Shown here in pieces: positions 17,368 to 26,702 of a stretch of 64,000 bases of DNA (position 1 is its first letter; every line of letters starts with the position of its first letter). The notes below the pieces were generated by a model. That model searched no databases. It had not been told where the DNA came from and saw nothing but the letters and a program-made list of their open reading frames with translations. The DNA is from Methylomonas sp. LW13. Lineage in GTDB: Bacteria; Pseudomonadota; Gammaproteobacteria; Methylococcales; Methylomonadaceae. The stretch covers positions 5,084,001-5,148,000 of the forward strand of contig NZ_CP033381.1 in NCBI RefSeq assembly GCF_016865255.1. The letters are read 5' to 3'. The translations under genes and the position numbers were made by a program.

Positions 17368-17435
17368 GAAAAATCCGCAAAACCCTTCGACTCGGTTATT
17401 CATTTGGCTTGACTTGGATAACAGTGTCTACGGAA

Positions 17436-18194
17436 CTAAGGCTTTGGCAAGCGTCGAGCAAGTAATAGAATGCTCGTAAATCCGTCCATGTCTGGTTCGT
17501 TACAACATACCGGCGTTTCAAAGTTTCGTTCCTTCAGATCGAGAATAATTTTGCCAGTATTATAAATGTGCAATTGCATGGCTGGCTCGAATAGTGGACG
17601 GCGTTTTGTTAAGTTCCTCAACCAATTTAGCGGGGGGAACACATATCGAAGACGAACTGCTGCTCTAATAAGCTTAGGGGCACTAGACGATGTTAAAAAG
17701 TGAACAGCTAAATAGCCGCCTGGCTCTACTCTATCTGCGAGTTGTTGTAATATTAGTCGACCACGTGCCCATGGGATATGTTGTAACACTATGCAAGAAT
17801 GGACAAAACTGAATTCACCGACAACATTCGTAAGCGCGTCATCAGACAATACGAAACTGACATTGGTGATGCCGGCATACTTAGTATTATCGAGAGCCTC
17901 GGCAATCATGGAAGGCGAAATATCAATGCCGACAGTCCGTTCAGTGCGCTCAGCCAATGTTAAGACGAGCCGACCCACTCCACAGCCAAAATCAAGTGCT
18001 GTATTTGGAAAAAATGCGTGACCGAAGTTTTCGCTGATTAGTTGGAAGACACGTTCAATATGCCTCCTCCCTGAAGCAAAAAACTCGTCCTTTGCTCTGG
18101 CGTCGAGCCTGTCCTTACGAAATTCGTCGCTGCTAAGGACGCCAAAGTATGGGTCAGCCGCCCCCCATTGTTCCCAATCTTTATCAGTGCCCAT
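17436..18194 (-). CDS. Class I SAM-dependent methyltransferase
   Basis: 252 residues. SAM-binding motif I is ALDFGCGVGRLV (about residue 66), with the acidic end of strand 2 in TVGIDISPSM and a later CIVLQHIPWARG typical of Methyltransf_11/25. Substrate unknown. The last 70 residues (RPLFEPAMQLHIYNTGKI onward) carry no known feature. The base composition looks poorer in GC than flanking genes, and the gene adjoins a repeat island with a transposase scrap, so recent acquisition is plausible. It stands alone. Confidence 0.8.
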   Translation of the reverse strand: MGTDKDWEQWGAADPYFGVLSSDEFRKDRLDARAKDEFFASGRRHIERVFQLISENFGHAFFPNTALDFGCGVGRLVLTLAERTERTVGIDISPSMIAEALDNTKYAGITNVSFVLSDDALTNVVGEFSFVHSCIVLQHIPWARGRLILQQLADRVEPGGYLAVHFLTSSSAPKLIRAAVRLRYVFPPLNWLRNLTKRRPLFEPAMQLHIYNTGKIILDLKERNFETPVCCNEPDMDGFTSILLLARRLPKP

Positions 18195-18308
18195 GAATAC
18201 TCCGAAAATTTGACATGCTACTAAACAACTTATTAGCTAGTCTGCACATAACTCTTAATTCGCAGGATATACAACATAAGTGCCTATAACTGCCACGGCA
18301 CAAAAACC

Positions 18309-18830
18309 TCATCCTGCCCTCTCAATCATCCCCTCAGCCTGCTTGGCAAACGCCTTCAAATCGCCTTTCTTGACCGTAGCGCGCGGAATCACAATCGCCG
18401 CATCTATATCCACATAGATGTAAACGTAATCTTTATGTTTCTCCACCCGCAACATGTCTTTCCACGGAGTTTTGCTCTTACCGCCGGGGGCGCGTTCCTG
18501 CAAAAACTCCGGCTCAATGCTCAACCAGTGGATGCCAAATAACGCTTTTTTTTCCGCTTCGGTGTATTTGTTGAAAAACTGGCGGCGCATGTCCATCTTC
18601 ATGATAAACGGCGACGCAATCGCCCAGGCCAGCGCCAATATCGTGATGTAGGCGGTGGTGGTCATGTCCACGTAATACACGTAATAAAACAAGGCGATAG
18701 CCATCATCACGCCGGGCGCGAAGATGCGGTTTTGGCGGATTTTCTTCTGCATTTCCGGGTCTTTTTTCAGCCTTTCCTCGTTAAAGTGGACCAGATCTTC
18801 TTCGCGGAATTCGTATTCGATTTCTAACAT
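18309..18830 (-). CDS. YcxB-like membrane protein
   Basis: 173 residues. The soluble N-terminus (EIEYEFREEDLVHFNEE) precedes two membrane helices (about 38-75) and a C-terminal YcxB-type domain containing LSIEPEFLQERAPGGKSKTP followed by VYIYVDIDAAIVIPR. The function of YcxB proteins is unknown. It lies 25 bp downstream of the ndh stop on the same strand, so it may be in the same transcript. Confidence 0.7.
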   Translation of the reverse strand: MLEIEYEFREEDLVHFNEERLKKDPEMQKKIRQNRIFAPGVMMAIALFYYVYYVDMTTTAYITILALAWAIASPFIMKMDMRRQFFNKYTEAEKKALFGIHWLSIEPEFLQERAPGGKSKTPWKDMLRVEKHKDYVYIYVDIDAAIVIPRATVKKGDLKAFAKQAEGMIERAG

Positions 18831-18855
18831 GTGTATCGCTCAATGGAGTTGTGGG

Positions 18856-20157
18856 TTAGTGCATTTTCATTTTGGCGTGGGTACTGCGCCGGAACAGGTT
18901 GGATAAGGTCAGCATCGCGGTGCGGAAGTAGCCGTGGATGGCCACTTGGTGCATTTTGTACAAGGACAAATACACGCCATAGGCAATCAAGCCGCCGACG
19001 CTGACCGTGCCCATCAAGCTACCCATCAAACTGCCGACGGTGCTGAATTTACCCAGCGACACCAGTGAGCCGTAATCGCGATAAACAAACTTCGCCGCCG
19101 GTTTGCCTTTCAAGCGGTTGATGATGGTTTTGGCCACGGTAGAGGCCATTTGGTGGGCGGACTGAGCGCGCGGTGGCACGTTGCCGCCGTGGCCGACCCA
19201 TTCACAGGCGGCGCAATCGCCGATAGCAAAAATGTCCGGGTCGCTGGTTTGCAAAGTTTGATCGACCACTAATTGATTGATGTGATTGGACTCCAAACCA
19301 TCCAGGTCTTTCATCCAATCCGGCGCTTTGATGCCGGCGGCCCAGACTTTTAAGTCCGCATCGAACACTTCGCCATCGTAAGTGTGTACTTCGGTTTCGG
19401 TCACTTCCGTGACCTTGCGACCCAGCTTTAACTGGATGCCCAGCTTGATCAATTGCTCCTGGGTGGCTTGCGACAGCCGTGGCGGCAGGGCTGGCAACAA
19501 TTTAGTCGCGGCTTCAATGATGGTAATGTTGACGTCTATGGAACCTTCAAGCCCGTAGGTGGCCAGCAATTTGGTCACTTCGTGCAACTCGGCTGACAAT
19601 TCCACGCCGGTGGCGCCGGCGCCGATGATCACAATCGACAACGGCTTGTCACGTTGATGGCTCTGGTTGGCGTAAGACTGGATGTAATAGGTTTCCACCA
19701 GTTGTTTTTGAAAGCGGAAGGCTTCCTTGGTGGTATCGATAAAGCGGCAATATTTATCGACACCCTTGATACCAAAGGTGTTGCTGACACTGCCGACTGC
19801 CATCACCAGCGTGTCGTACTTGAAGCGGCGTTGCGGAATGATTTCTTCGCCTTTCTTGTTGGTAATCGCGCTGACGATAATTTCTTTATTGGCCCGATCC
19901 AAACCTTCCATTCTGCCGAACAAGAAGCGGAAGTGATTGCTGTGTGCTTGGGCCAAGTATTCGATTTCCTCGGCTTCAGCTAGCGTGCCGGACGCCACTT
20001 CGTGCAACAACGGCTTCCAAATATGGGTGGACGCGGCATCCAGCAAGGTGATTTGCGCCTTGCCGGCTCTGCCAAGTTTTTGCCCCAATTCGGTGGCCAA
20101 CTCCAACCCCGCCGCGCCGCCGCCAACAATCAAGATTTTATGTAATTCACCCGCCAT
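18856..20157 (-). CDS. ndh: Type II NADH dehydrogenase (NDH-2)
   Basis: 433 residues. Two dinucleotide-binding motifs are seen: the N-terminal KILIVGGGAAGLELATEL for FAD and SIVIIGAGATGVELSAEL for NADH (about residue 165). Later DIFAIGDCAACEW is the typical second FAD contact. The C-terminal about 60 residues are hydrophobic/amphipathic, as expected for membrane attachment. NDH-2 oxidises NADH and reduces quinone without pumping protons. An open frame continues to 20196, but the ATG at 20157 is preceded by a purine-rich GGGGGAAAG and begins at the fold. YcxB-like follows. Confidence 0.9.
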   Translation of the reverse strand: MAGELHKILIVGGGAAGLELATELGQKLGRAGKAQITLLDAASTHIWKPLLHEVASGTLAEAEEIEYLAQAHSNHFRFLFGRMEGLDRANKEIIVSAITNKKGEEIIPQRRFKYDTLVMAVGSVSNTFGIKGVDKYCRFIDTTKEAFRFQKQLVETYYIQSYANQSHQRDKPLSIVIIGAGATGVELSAELHEVTKLLATYGLEGSIDVNITIIEAATKLLPALPPRLSQATQEQLIKLGIQLKLGRKVTEVTETEVHTYDGEVFDADLKVWAAGIKAPDWMKDLDGLESNHINQLVVDQTLQTSDPDIFAIGDCAACEWVGHGGNVPPRAQSAHQMASTVAKTIINRLKGKPAAKFVYRDYGSLVSLGKFSTVGSLMGSLMGTVSVGGLIAYGVYLSLYKMHQVAIHGYFRTAMLTLSNLFRRSTHAKMKMH

Positions 20158-20431
20158 GTATCTTTCCCCCTCAAGTGGCGTTTGCCGCGTCGGCAAACAA
20201 AGAAATCGCTATCCCGGCCCTAGTTGTCTATTTCCTGATGCCGGCATTATAACCAAACCTGTTCGGGCTGGCCGATTTTGACGGGATGAGCTCGCGCCGG
20301 CAACGGTCTGCCTGCGCGAAGACCGGAAAGGTGCGACCCAAGCGAACGGAGTTTAACGAGTGCTTTAAATTATGCTTAGATTATTGCCAGCGCATGCGCG
20401 CCAAATAAATTACGCCCTGTGGAGTTATCGA

Positions 20432-20932
20432 ATGTCGCGAAACCAACTAATCCAGGCGCTTGCCAATCCAGGCTTTTTGCCAGTTTTTCTTGGTCTGCTA
20501 GCAGGTTGTGCGTCCGAGCCACCGCGATCTCCGGGGCCTGTCCAACTGCCGACCTATCAAAACAACGCCGCTTACAACAAGCCTTACACCGTTAAAGGCA
20601 TCACGTATTACCCTTTGGCATCGGGAAATGGTTACCGGGAAACCGGCTTGGCTTCCTGGTACGGCGCGGAATCGGGCAATCGTACCGCCGACGGCAGCCG
20701 TTTCAATCCGCAAGGCTTTTCGGCGGCGCATAAAACTTTGCCGATTCCGTCGAGAGTGCGGGTTACCAATTTACGCAATGGCCGTTATGTGGATGTGCTG
20801 ATTAATGATAGAGGTCCGTTCAGCCCGAATCGGTTGATCGATTTATCGCAAGGCGCGGCCAAGCAAATCGGCATCAGCGGCTTGACGGAGGTAGAGGTAA
20901 GTTATCTGGCAGCGCCGTCCGGCGAGGAATGA
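20432..20932 (+). CDS. rlpA: RlpA-like septal ring lytic transglycosylase (lipoprotein)
   Basis: 166 residues. Signal peptide with lipobox LAGC (C26), then a double-psi beta-barrel domain: GLASWYGAESGNRTADGSRF, AAHKTLPIPSRVRVTNL and DVLINDRGPF. RlpA cleaves peptidoglycan strands lacking peptide stems during division. The C-terminal SPOR domain of longer RlpA proteins is missing; this short form ends right after the barrel. ATG at 20432 has GGAG upstream; an upstream in-frame ATG at 20372 would spoil the signal peptide. Confidence 0.88.
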   Translation: MSRNQLIQALANPGFLPVFLGLLAGCASEPPRSPGPVQLPTYQNNAAYNKPYTVKGITYYPLASGNGYRETGLASWYGAESGNRTADGSRFNPQGFSAAHKTLPIPSRVRVTNLRNGRYVDVLINDRGPFSPNRLIDLSQGAAKQIGISGLTEVEVSYLAAPSGEE

Positions 20933-20936
20933 AGTC

Positions 20937-20980
20937 GCAAACCCGCTCAAGCCTCTATAAAACAACAGGAACGGGTTTGC
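20937..20980. terminator. Hairpin between convergent rlpA and the 21.0-21.7 kb gene
   Basis: GCAAACCCG (20937-20945) pairs with CGGGTTTGC (20972-20980) across a 26-base loop, lying between two convergent stops. A bidirectional terminator role is inferred; no long T-run follows. Confidence 0.45.
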
Positions 20981-21000
20981 CAGCTTTCAATGTGCTGCTA

Positions 21001-21678
21001 TCAAATGGATTTTACTGTTACCGCAAAACGCTGCTTGCTGTTGCCGGCTAACTTGAACATAGCAAACACCGAACCAAACAGCCAAAACGCGCCAGGGAGC
21101 GGTACGACTTGCACGGGGGCGTTGATGGCATCGGGAGCGAAATCGGAAATTTGTCCAAAACCCGCCGGCAGAGCCCCGTCGCGCGGCCAGAGATTCCAGG
21201 TGTAACTCGATTTGGCAAGACCATTCGAGGGCAGCAAGCTCGCGGCAATGTCGGCAATCAACTGGTTGTCTTTAATTTTGGCGGTCCCCGCGGCGAAGGG
21301 GGTAGTGGAAGAAGTCGGTGTCAACAGGCTTACCACGCCGCTGCCGTCCATGTTGAAACGCACGACCGAATCGAACAGTACTTGCGGCAAGCCGTTTGCG
21401 GTAAACCGCCCGGTACCGGCGCCCCGATCGAAGCCCCAAATGTAGAAACCGGACGGCGAGCCGCCGAGGTTACCGGCAAAGGTACTTTCGAAATGAAAAA
21501 GATCGCTGGCCGGATTGTAAGTAACCGAGGCACTGATCACATCCAGATCGCCGGTCTTACTGCCGAAATAAGTTGCCAGATAATCGCCGGCGGCATCATG
21601 CACGGCACTGGCATTCGCTGGCGCAGCACCGATTAACAAAACGGCGGCAATTACTGTTTTAGCAATGTTTAATCTCAT
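21001..21678 (-). CDS. Exported protein with VPLPA-CTERM-like sorting tail
   Basis: 225 residues. Signal peptide MRLNIAKTVIAAVLLIGAAPANASA, a central beta-rich region without a known motif, and a C-terminus VVPLPGAFWLFGSVFAMFKL followed by a basic tail. This tail has the three parts (short motif, hydrophobic helix, Lys/Arg end) of PEP-CTERM/VPLPA-CTERM sorting signals, which are processed by exosortase-type systems in exopolysaccharide-making bacteria. GAGGA eight bases before the ATG at 21678 sets the start. No exosortase is in this window. It converges on rlpA. Confidence 0.72.
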   Translation of the reverse strand: MRLNIAKTVIAAVLLIGAAPANASAVHDAAGDYLATYFGSKTGDLDVISASVTYNPASDLFHFESTFAGNLGGSPSGFYIWGFDRGAGTGRFTANGLPQVLFDSVVRFNMDGSGVVSLLTPTSSTTPFAAGTAKIKDNQLIADIAASLLPSNGLAKSSYTWNLWPRDGALPAGFGQISDFAPDAINAPVQVVPLPGAFWLFGSVFAMFKLAGNSKQRFAVTVKSI

Positions 21679-22077
21679 ACTTCTATCCTCTGTCGATAAG
21701 ATCATTAAGGTACAGCTAACCAGCGGCAAGCCTCAGGTTGGCTGCGATTTTTGTTCCATGGGAACCTTTGCTGTTGCGTCGGCATTTTGACCAACTGCCT
21801 AGCGCGAATGCGACCCTGCCTTGAGGCGACTTAGGGGACTTGCTCAAAGCGAACTGCATTCCGAGGTTAATTCCGCCAAGTAGTTGCCAAGTTCAATGCG
21901 GTTGAAATTTATTTTTAGGATAATTGGTAGAGGGATAATTTCAGCAATGCGCTGACAACAACTATCGAGTAGGTCAAAACGGGAATTTGCCGGGAGCGTT
22001 ATTAACCCGGCCCTTAAATAGCATTCGCCTGAATGCCTTTGCCCGGTCAATAAACGCCGCCGATGCCGTAATCTCGT
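21679..22077. other. Intergenic stretch, nothing recognised
   Basis: About 400 bp between the sorting-tail protein and fecR, both on the minus strand. It should hold a promoter for the former. No gene, RNA or clear repeat seen. Confidence 0.35.
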
Positions 22078-23022
22078 TTAGCGGTGCAGCACGATCAAAT
22101 AATCCCCAAACCGCGTTGAGCGCAGTTGCAGAGAGTTTTCCAAGGCCGCCAGCACCGATAAGGCTTGGTCGGTACGAAACACACCATTGACGCGGCGTTG
22201 GGCCAGTTCAGGATCGTTGATCAGCAAAAAGCCGCGATGATAGCGATTCAGCTCGGCAAGCACTTCGCCCAAGGGCCGGTTTTCGAACACCAGTTTGCCG
22301 CGTTGCCAGGCGGTTACGGCCTGGCTATCGATGTGTTGCAAATTGCCCAGTCCCGATTCGGCGCTATAGGCTATTTGCTGACCTTCGGCAACCACGGTGT
22401 GCAGCGTTTTGCCGTCGGCTTGTTGCAAGTCCACCGCCACGCTGTGTTCCGTGACACTGACTTCGGTTTTACTGTCACGCAGCCGCACGTTAAATGCCGT
22501 ACCCAGCGCGGTGACACTGCCGTGCTCAGTATTTACCCGGAAAGGCCTGGCTTTGTCGGGACTGACTTCAAACCAGGCTTCGCCTTGTAGCAGGGTCAAT
22601 TGCCGCTGTGCGCCGTCGATATGTACTTCCAATGCGCTGTTGCTGTTCAGATGCACCGTCGAGCCGTCGCTAAGATGCACGTCGCGCCTCTCGCCAAAGC
22701 CGGTATGAAAATCGGCGCGCAATATAAGCCATAGCGGATTGAACAACCACAAGGCTAGGCAGCCGCCGGCTAAGGCAGGCAGCGCCCACTGCCATCGCCA
22801 AGCAAGCTGCTTGGGTTTGCTGGCGGCCGGAATCGCTATTCTCGGCGCGATAGCGTCCAGGGCTCCCCATAACTCGCGTAATTGCTCGTAAGCCTGACGA
22901 TGCAAGGGATCGGCAGCCAACCAGCGGGTAAATTCGGCGTGCTCATTAGGGCTAAGTTTGCCGCTATCCAGCCTGACCCACCAGGCGCGGGCAGCGGCTT
23001 TAATCTCGGCAGAGATTTTCAT
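22078..23022 (-). CDS. fecR: FecR-family anti-sigma / signal-relay protein
   Basis: 314 residues. The N-terminal DUF4880-type domain (ARAWWVRLDSGKLSPNEHAE) binds the sigma factor in relatives. One membrane helix follows (WALPALAGGCLALWLFNPLW, about 75-95), then a periplasmic FecR domain (DVHLSDGSTVHLNSNSALEV) and a C-terminal DUF4974-like segment (LVFENRPLGEVLAELNRY). FecR relays binding of a substrate by a TonB-dependent outer-membrane receptor to the ECF sigma factor, usually for iron uptake. The cognate sigma gene is directly upstream, but no receptor gene follows. Confidence 0.9.
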   Translation of the reverse strand: MKISAEIKAAARAWWVRLDSGKLSPNEHAEFTRWLAADPLHRQAYEQLRELWGALDAIAPRIAIPAASKPKQLAWRWQWALPALAGGCLALWLFNPLWLILRADFHTGFGERRDVHLSDGSTVHLNSNSALEVHIDGAQRQLTLLQGEAWFEVSPDKARPFRVNTEHGSVTALGTAFNVRLRDSKTEVSVTEHSVAVDLQQADGKTLHTVVAEGQQIAYSAESGLGNLQHIDSQAVTAWQRGKLVFENRPLGEVLAELNRYHRGFLLINDPELAQRRVNGVFRTDQALSVLAALENSLQLRSTRFGDYLIVLHR

Positions 23023-23172
23023 TGCCTATGTCCATTTACAGCCGGCAGTCGGCAATGCATCCTGCTGCTTAGCGGTGAGCGATAAAGGCTGAAGTTTTTC
23101 ATCGGGCGCAATTCAGGGTTGGTGGCTCGCCATTATAGGACGCATAACCCTGTGAAAACAGGATCGAATCAG

Positions 23173-23679
23173 CTAAAAATCGTCGTGTTCTTGCAAGGCG
23201 GCCAAGGCATTGCGTAGATGCTTTTCCACCATATTGCGGGATATGCCTAGGCGCTGGGCGATTTCGGCGTGGCTCAGTTCCTCGAACTTGCGCAGCACGA
23301 AAACCGTCCGGCATTTGGCGGGGAGTCTATCTATCGCCGCGACCAAGCGGTCCAAGCGCTCGCGCGCCAAACTGATTTGCTCCGGATCGATACCGTCGCT
23401 AACCTGCAAGGCCGCGTCGCCGGTATCGTCATGCTCTACATGTTGATTGCGAGTATTGCGGCGGCGTTCGTAATCGGTGGCCAGATTGGCGGCGATGCGA
23501 TGCAGCAAGGCGCGCGGGTTGTCGGCCTGCTGCCACAAATTGCCGGTAAACATGCGCTGGTAGGTCTCCTGCACGATGTCGGCGGCGGTATCCAGGCAGC
23601 CGCAGCGTCTAAACATCACCCGGCGTAATTCCTCGTCGTAAGCCTCAATCAGGCGGGAGATGTGGAGAGCGTTGCTCAT
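23173..23679 (-). CDS. fecI: FecI-like ECF sigma factor
   Basis: 168 residues with sigma region 2 (RRVMFRRCGCLDTAADIVQE, TYQRMFTG) and region 4 (LPAKCRTVFVLRKFEELSHA, IAQRLGISRNMVEKHLRNAL). It is the cognate partner of the FecR-like protein that begins about 150 bp downstream on the same strand. It probably drives a TonB-dependent uptake gene elsewhere on the chromosome. No ribosome site stands out before the ATG at 23679. Confidence 0.9.
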   Translation of the reverse strand: MSNALHISRLIEAYDEELRRVMFRRCGCLDTAADIVQETYQRMFTGNLWQQADNPRALLHRIAANLATDYERRRNTRNQHVEHDDTGDAALQVSDGIDPEQISLARERLDRLVAAIDRLPAKCRTVFVLRKFEELSHAEIAQRLGISRNMVEKHLRNALAALQEHDDF

Positions 23680-24217
23680 GGTTAGGATATGCGGATTTTG
23701 GTGTCGTTAATTGGGCGAACAACCAAGATTCATGCCAGAGCACTAAAATAGCGGTATTTAGGGCATTTGGCGGCAAATTGCCCGGGATTACCGGAGCAAC
23801 ACGCTACAAATAATGCGGGATATGACCTAATTGGAAAAGTTATTTAACATAGTTAATTTTTATCCAGCGCAGTTGGAGCCGATAGCTTATTAACCCGGCA
23901 GTATTTTATCTCGGGTAATCCGTCCGGGCTGAGCTCGTCTGAGCCCAGGTGAGTGCGTCCATCGACAGGCTGAGTTCGCTCAAGAGCATAAGGCGAACGG
24001 TTTTTAAGAGCCCTGTCATAACACTAGAAGCAGCACCACAACGAACTCCGCATTTAAAATACTGTAATCAAAAGCCTCCGCCAATGTAGCCATCCACTGA
24101 CATTCCTTTGCAAAATCCCAGGCAGGCCAAGTTGCAACCGTGTCGGAAATAAGACAAAAACCTGCACGGGAATATAGCTTTTAGCGCTAACTGACTGACA
24201 GGCAACTAAGTTATGGT
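23680..24217. other. Gene-free stretch with a degenerate dispersed repeat
   Basis: About 540 bp. At 23961-24004, ATCGACAGGCTGAG and GGCGAACGG resemble the two ends of a repeat common in many proteobacterial genomes (the TCGACAGGCTCAG..GGCGAACGG type), interrupted here by extra bases. The fecI promoter should lie at the start of the stretch. No gene recognised. Confidence 0.4.
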
Positions 24218-24430
24218 GTTATCCACAAAAGCTGTGGATAACCTTGGGGATAAAAAGTTTTTTCGCGCTCTAAATGCCTAATTTTTGGGGCCTTTGCTTA
24301 AATTGACTCAATTTTAGACAACAGTTTATACAATTTAAAATCAATAACTTACATGCAATATACGAACATTAGAGCCCAGGACCAGGCAGTCTTTGGCCGC
24401 CGACAGTGTCAAGTAGTTTTTTGTGCATAA
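24218..24430. repeat. Dispersed element, copy A: head-to-head DnaA-box-like palindrome plus AT-rich arm
   Basis: GTTATCCACA (24218-24227) and TGTGGATAAC (24233-24242) form a perfect 10-bp inverted repeat around AAAGC; each arm holds the DnaA-box consensus TTATCCACA. AT-rich DNA follows with TAAATTG (24299), AAATCAATAACTTAC (24338-24352) and GTGCATAA (24423-24430). The same landmarks recur at 40794-41005 at offsets of 81, 120 and 204/205 from the palindrome start, so the two copies are related along their length. Function unknown. Confidence 0.75.
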
Positions 24431-24905
24431 TTAAAATTAATCCCTTGCATTTTTGCCTAAATAATCTAACCGTTTTCCACCTGAAAACCATTCTAAATGT
24501 GCCTGGGAGCATTCATCTTATTGTCATTAAATACCCAACAATTGCCGTATCGGACACAGGCTGTTATTCGATGGCTTTGACCAACGTCAATGTCGTCAAA
24601 AATCGTGAATGGCTGGTTAATTTGGCGGACCTTTACCGGCCACCAAGGAAATGATATGGACAAACCCTCAGCTTAAGTTTTTTCGCAACGTGCAGCATAA
24701 ACAGCCCAGTTACGAAACATCCAATACTCAAGAAAAGAAGCTGCCGGCATCGATATGACCCAGCCTATACCTGCTAAGACCGGGGTGCGCCAATGATGGG
24801 TTGTTAGACGAATTGACGGACGATTATCAGTAAGAACCGACGTAGGTTAAGCTGCGTTTTATTAACTTTAATTCGGCATGGCGACCAAGACTGCTCATTC
24901 ATCGC
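24431..24905. other. Gene-free stretch before the guaA terminator
   Basis: About 475 bp. An open frame at 24406-24654 starts with GTG inside repeat copy A, has no ribosome site and no recognisable motif, and is not called. No RNA gene seen. Confidence 0.35.
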
Positions 24906-24940
24906 AAAAAAAACCGGTAGTCAAAACAATTGACTACCGG
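24906..24940 (-). terminator. Rho-independent terminator for guaA
   Basis: CCGGTAGTCAA (24914-24924) pairs with TTGACTACCGG (24930-24940), an 11-bp stem with a 5-base loop. On the minus strand it is followed by eight Ts (A-run 24906-24913). It lies about 105 bp beyond the guaA stop. Confidence 0.85.
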
Positions 24941-25044
24941 CTTGGGAGAAACAATGAATAAGCTATTGCGCGGAGCAAATTTTCACACCCCGCACTTGCA
25001 CTGACCGGAAGTCATTTTCAAAGTTCCATTTTAATTTGAAGCTA

Positions 25045-26631
25045 TTACTCCCACTCTATCGTCGCGGGCGGCTTGCCGGAAATGTCATATGTCACGCGGG
25101 AAATGCCGGGCACTTCGTTGATGATGCGGCGTGAGATCAAATCCAGGAAATCGTAAGGCAGATGCGCCCAGCGCGCGGTCATGAAGTCTATGGTTTCGAC
25201 AGCGCGGATCGCCACCACGTAATCGTATTTGCGGCCATCGCCCATCACACCCACCGATTTCACCGGCAGGAACACCGCGAAGGCTTGGCTGACTTTGTGG
25301 TAAAGATCGTGGCGATACAGTTCTTCGATAAAAATCGCATCGGCCTGGCGCAATAAGTCTGCATACTGCTTTTTGACTTCGCCGAGGATGCGTACGCCCA
25401 GACCGGGACCGGGGAACGGGTGGCGGTGGATCATGTCGGCCGGCAAGCCCAGCTCCAAGCCCAGTTTACGTACTTCGTCCTTGAACAATTCGCGCAAGGG
25501 TTCGACCAGTTTCAACTTCATGTTTTCCGGTAGGCCGCCGACATTGTGATGCGATTTGATCAAATGCGCCTTGCCGCTTTTGGCGCCGGCCGATTCGATG
25601 ACGTCCGGGTAAATAGTGCCTTGTGCCAGCCATTTGGCGTCGGTGAGTTTGCCGGCTTCTTCGTCGAAGATTTCCACGAACAGGCCGCCGATGATTTTGC
25701 GCTTCTGTTCGGGGTCGCTAACGCCGGCTAGTGCCGCCATGTAACGGGCTTCGGCATCGACGCGAATTACTTTGATACCCATATGTTGGGCGAACATCGC
25801 CATCACCTGATCGCCTTCGTGCAAGCGTAGCAAGCCGGTGTCGACGAACACGCAGGTTAGTTGCTCGCCGATAGCGCGATGCAGCAAGGCGGCGACTACC
25901 GAAGAATCGACACCGCCCGATAGGCCCAGAATGACTTGATCGCCGCCGACTTTTTCGCGGACTGCGGATATGCTGTCTTCAATGATATTGCTGGCATTCC
26001 ACAACGCTTGGCAGCCGCAAATTTCCAACACAAACCGACTCAATATCCGGCCACCCTGCTTGGTGTGCGTCACTTCCGGATGAAATTGCAGAGCATAGAA
26101 GTGTTTGTCTTCATCGGCGATGCCGGCAATTGGCGCGCCGTCGGAGCTGGCGATCAATTTGAAGCCGGTCGGCAATTCGACGACGCGGTCGCCGTGACTC
26201 ATCCAAACATCCAATAAGCCGAAACCTTCGGGCGATGCGTGATCTTCGATGTTCAACAACAATTTGGAATGGCCGCGGGCACGAATCTGTGCGTAGCCGA
26301 ATTCGCGGTGATCGGACGATTCTACTTTGCCGCCCAACTGCTCGGCCATGGTTTGCATGCCGTAGCAAATACCCAAGACCGGCACGCCCAACTCAAAAAC
26401 AATTTGCGGCGCGCGCGGGGTGTCGCTGCTGGTGACGGTTTCCGGGCCGCCGGAGAGGATGATGCCGTTGGGTGCGAAGTTTTTGACTTCATCGGCGCTG
26501 CAATCGCAGGAATAGATTTCGCAATACACACCAATTTCACGGATGCGGCGGGCAATCAATTGCGTGTACTGCGAACCGAAATCGAGAATCAGGATTTTGT
26601 CGGAATGGATGTTGGTCGCGTGGGATGACAT
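25045..26631 (-). CDS. guaA: GMP synthase (glutamine-hydrolysing)
   Basis: 528 residues, usual length. It aminates XMP to GMP. The N-terminal glutamine amidotransferase holds the nucleophile Cys in [17 protein letters not shown] and the His/Glu pair in FHPEVTHT. The synthetase has the pyrophosphatase loop [15 protein letters not shown], and the C-terminal dimerisation domain includes the [11 protein letters not shown] stretch. It is the last gene of a guaB - methyltransferase - guaA arrangement and ends at a strong terminator. Confidence 0.97.
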   Translation of the reverse strand: MSSHATNIHSDKILILDFGSQYTQLIARRIREIGVYCEIYSCDCSADEVKNFAPNGIILSGGPETVTSSDTPRAPQIVFELGVPVLGICYGMQTMAEQLGGKVESSDHREFGYAQIRARGHSKLLLNIEDHASPEGFGLLDVWMSHGDRVVELPTGFKLIASSDGAPIAGIADEDKHFYALQFHPEVTHTKQGGRILSRFVLEICGCQALWNASNIIEDSISAVREKVGGDQVILGLSGGVDSSVVAALLHRAIGEQLTCVFVDTGLLRLHEGDQVMAMFAQHMGIKVIRVDAEARYMAALAGVSDPEQKRKIIGGLFVEIFDEEAGKLTDAKWLAQGTIYPDVIESAGAKSGKAHLIKSHHNVGGLPENMKLKLVEPLRELFKDEVRKLGLELGLPADMIHRHPFPGPGLGVRILGEVKKQYADLLRQADAIFIEELYRHDLYHKVSQAFAVFLPVKSVGVMGDGRKYDYVVAIRAVETIDFMTARWAHLPYDFLDLISRRIINEVPGISRVTYDISGKPPATIEWE

Positions 26632-26702
26632 GACGGGAAACCTTTCAAAAATGTAGGGTGAGCCGACTACGAGCCCACCGGAAAATCTAAGTGACGAGCG
26701 TA

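Noticed and set aside
21109..21636. 175-residue plus-strand frame inside the sorting-tail gene
   Set aside because: The opposite strand has signal peptide, sorting tail and ribosome site; this frame has none.
24218..24242. Chromosomal origin of replication at the DnaA-box palindrome
   Set aside because: No dnaA, dnaN, recF or gyrB nearby and a second copy exists at 40.8 kb, so an oriC role is unlikely.
24406..24654. 82-residue open frame in the gap before guaA
   Set aside because: It starts with GTG inside repeat copy A, has no ribosome site and no recognisable motif.
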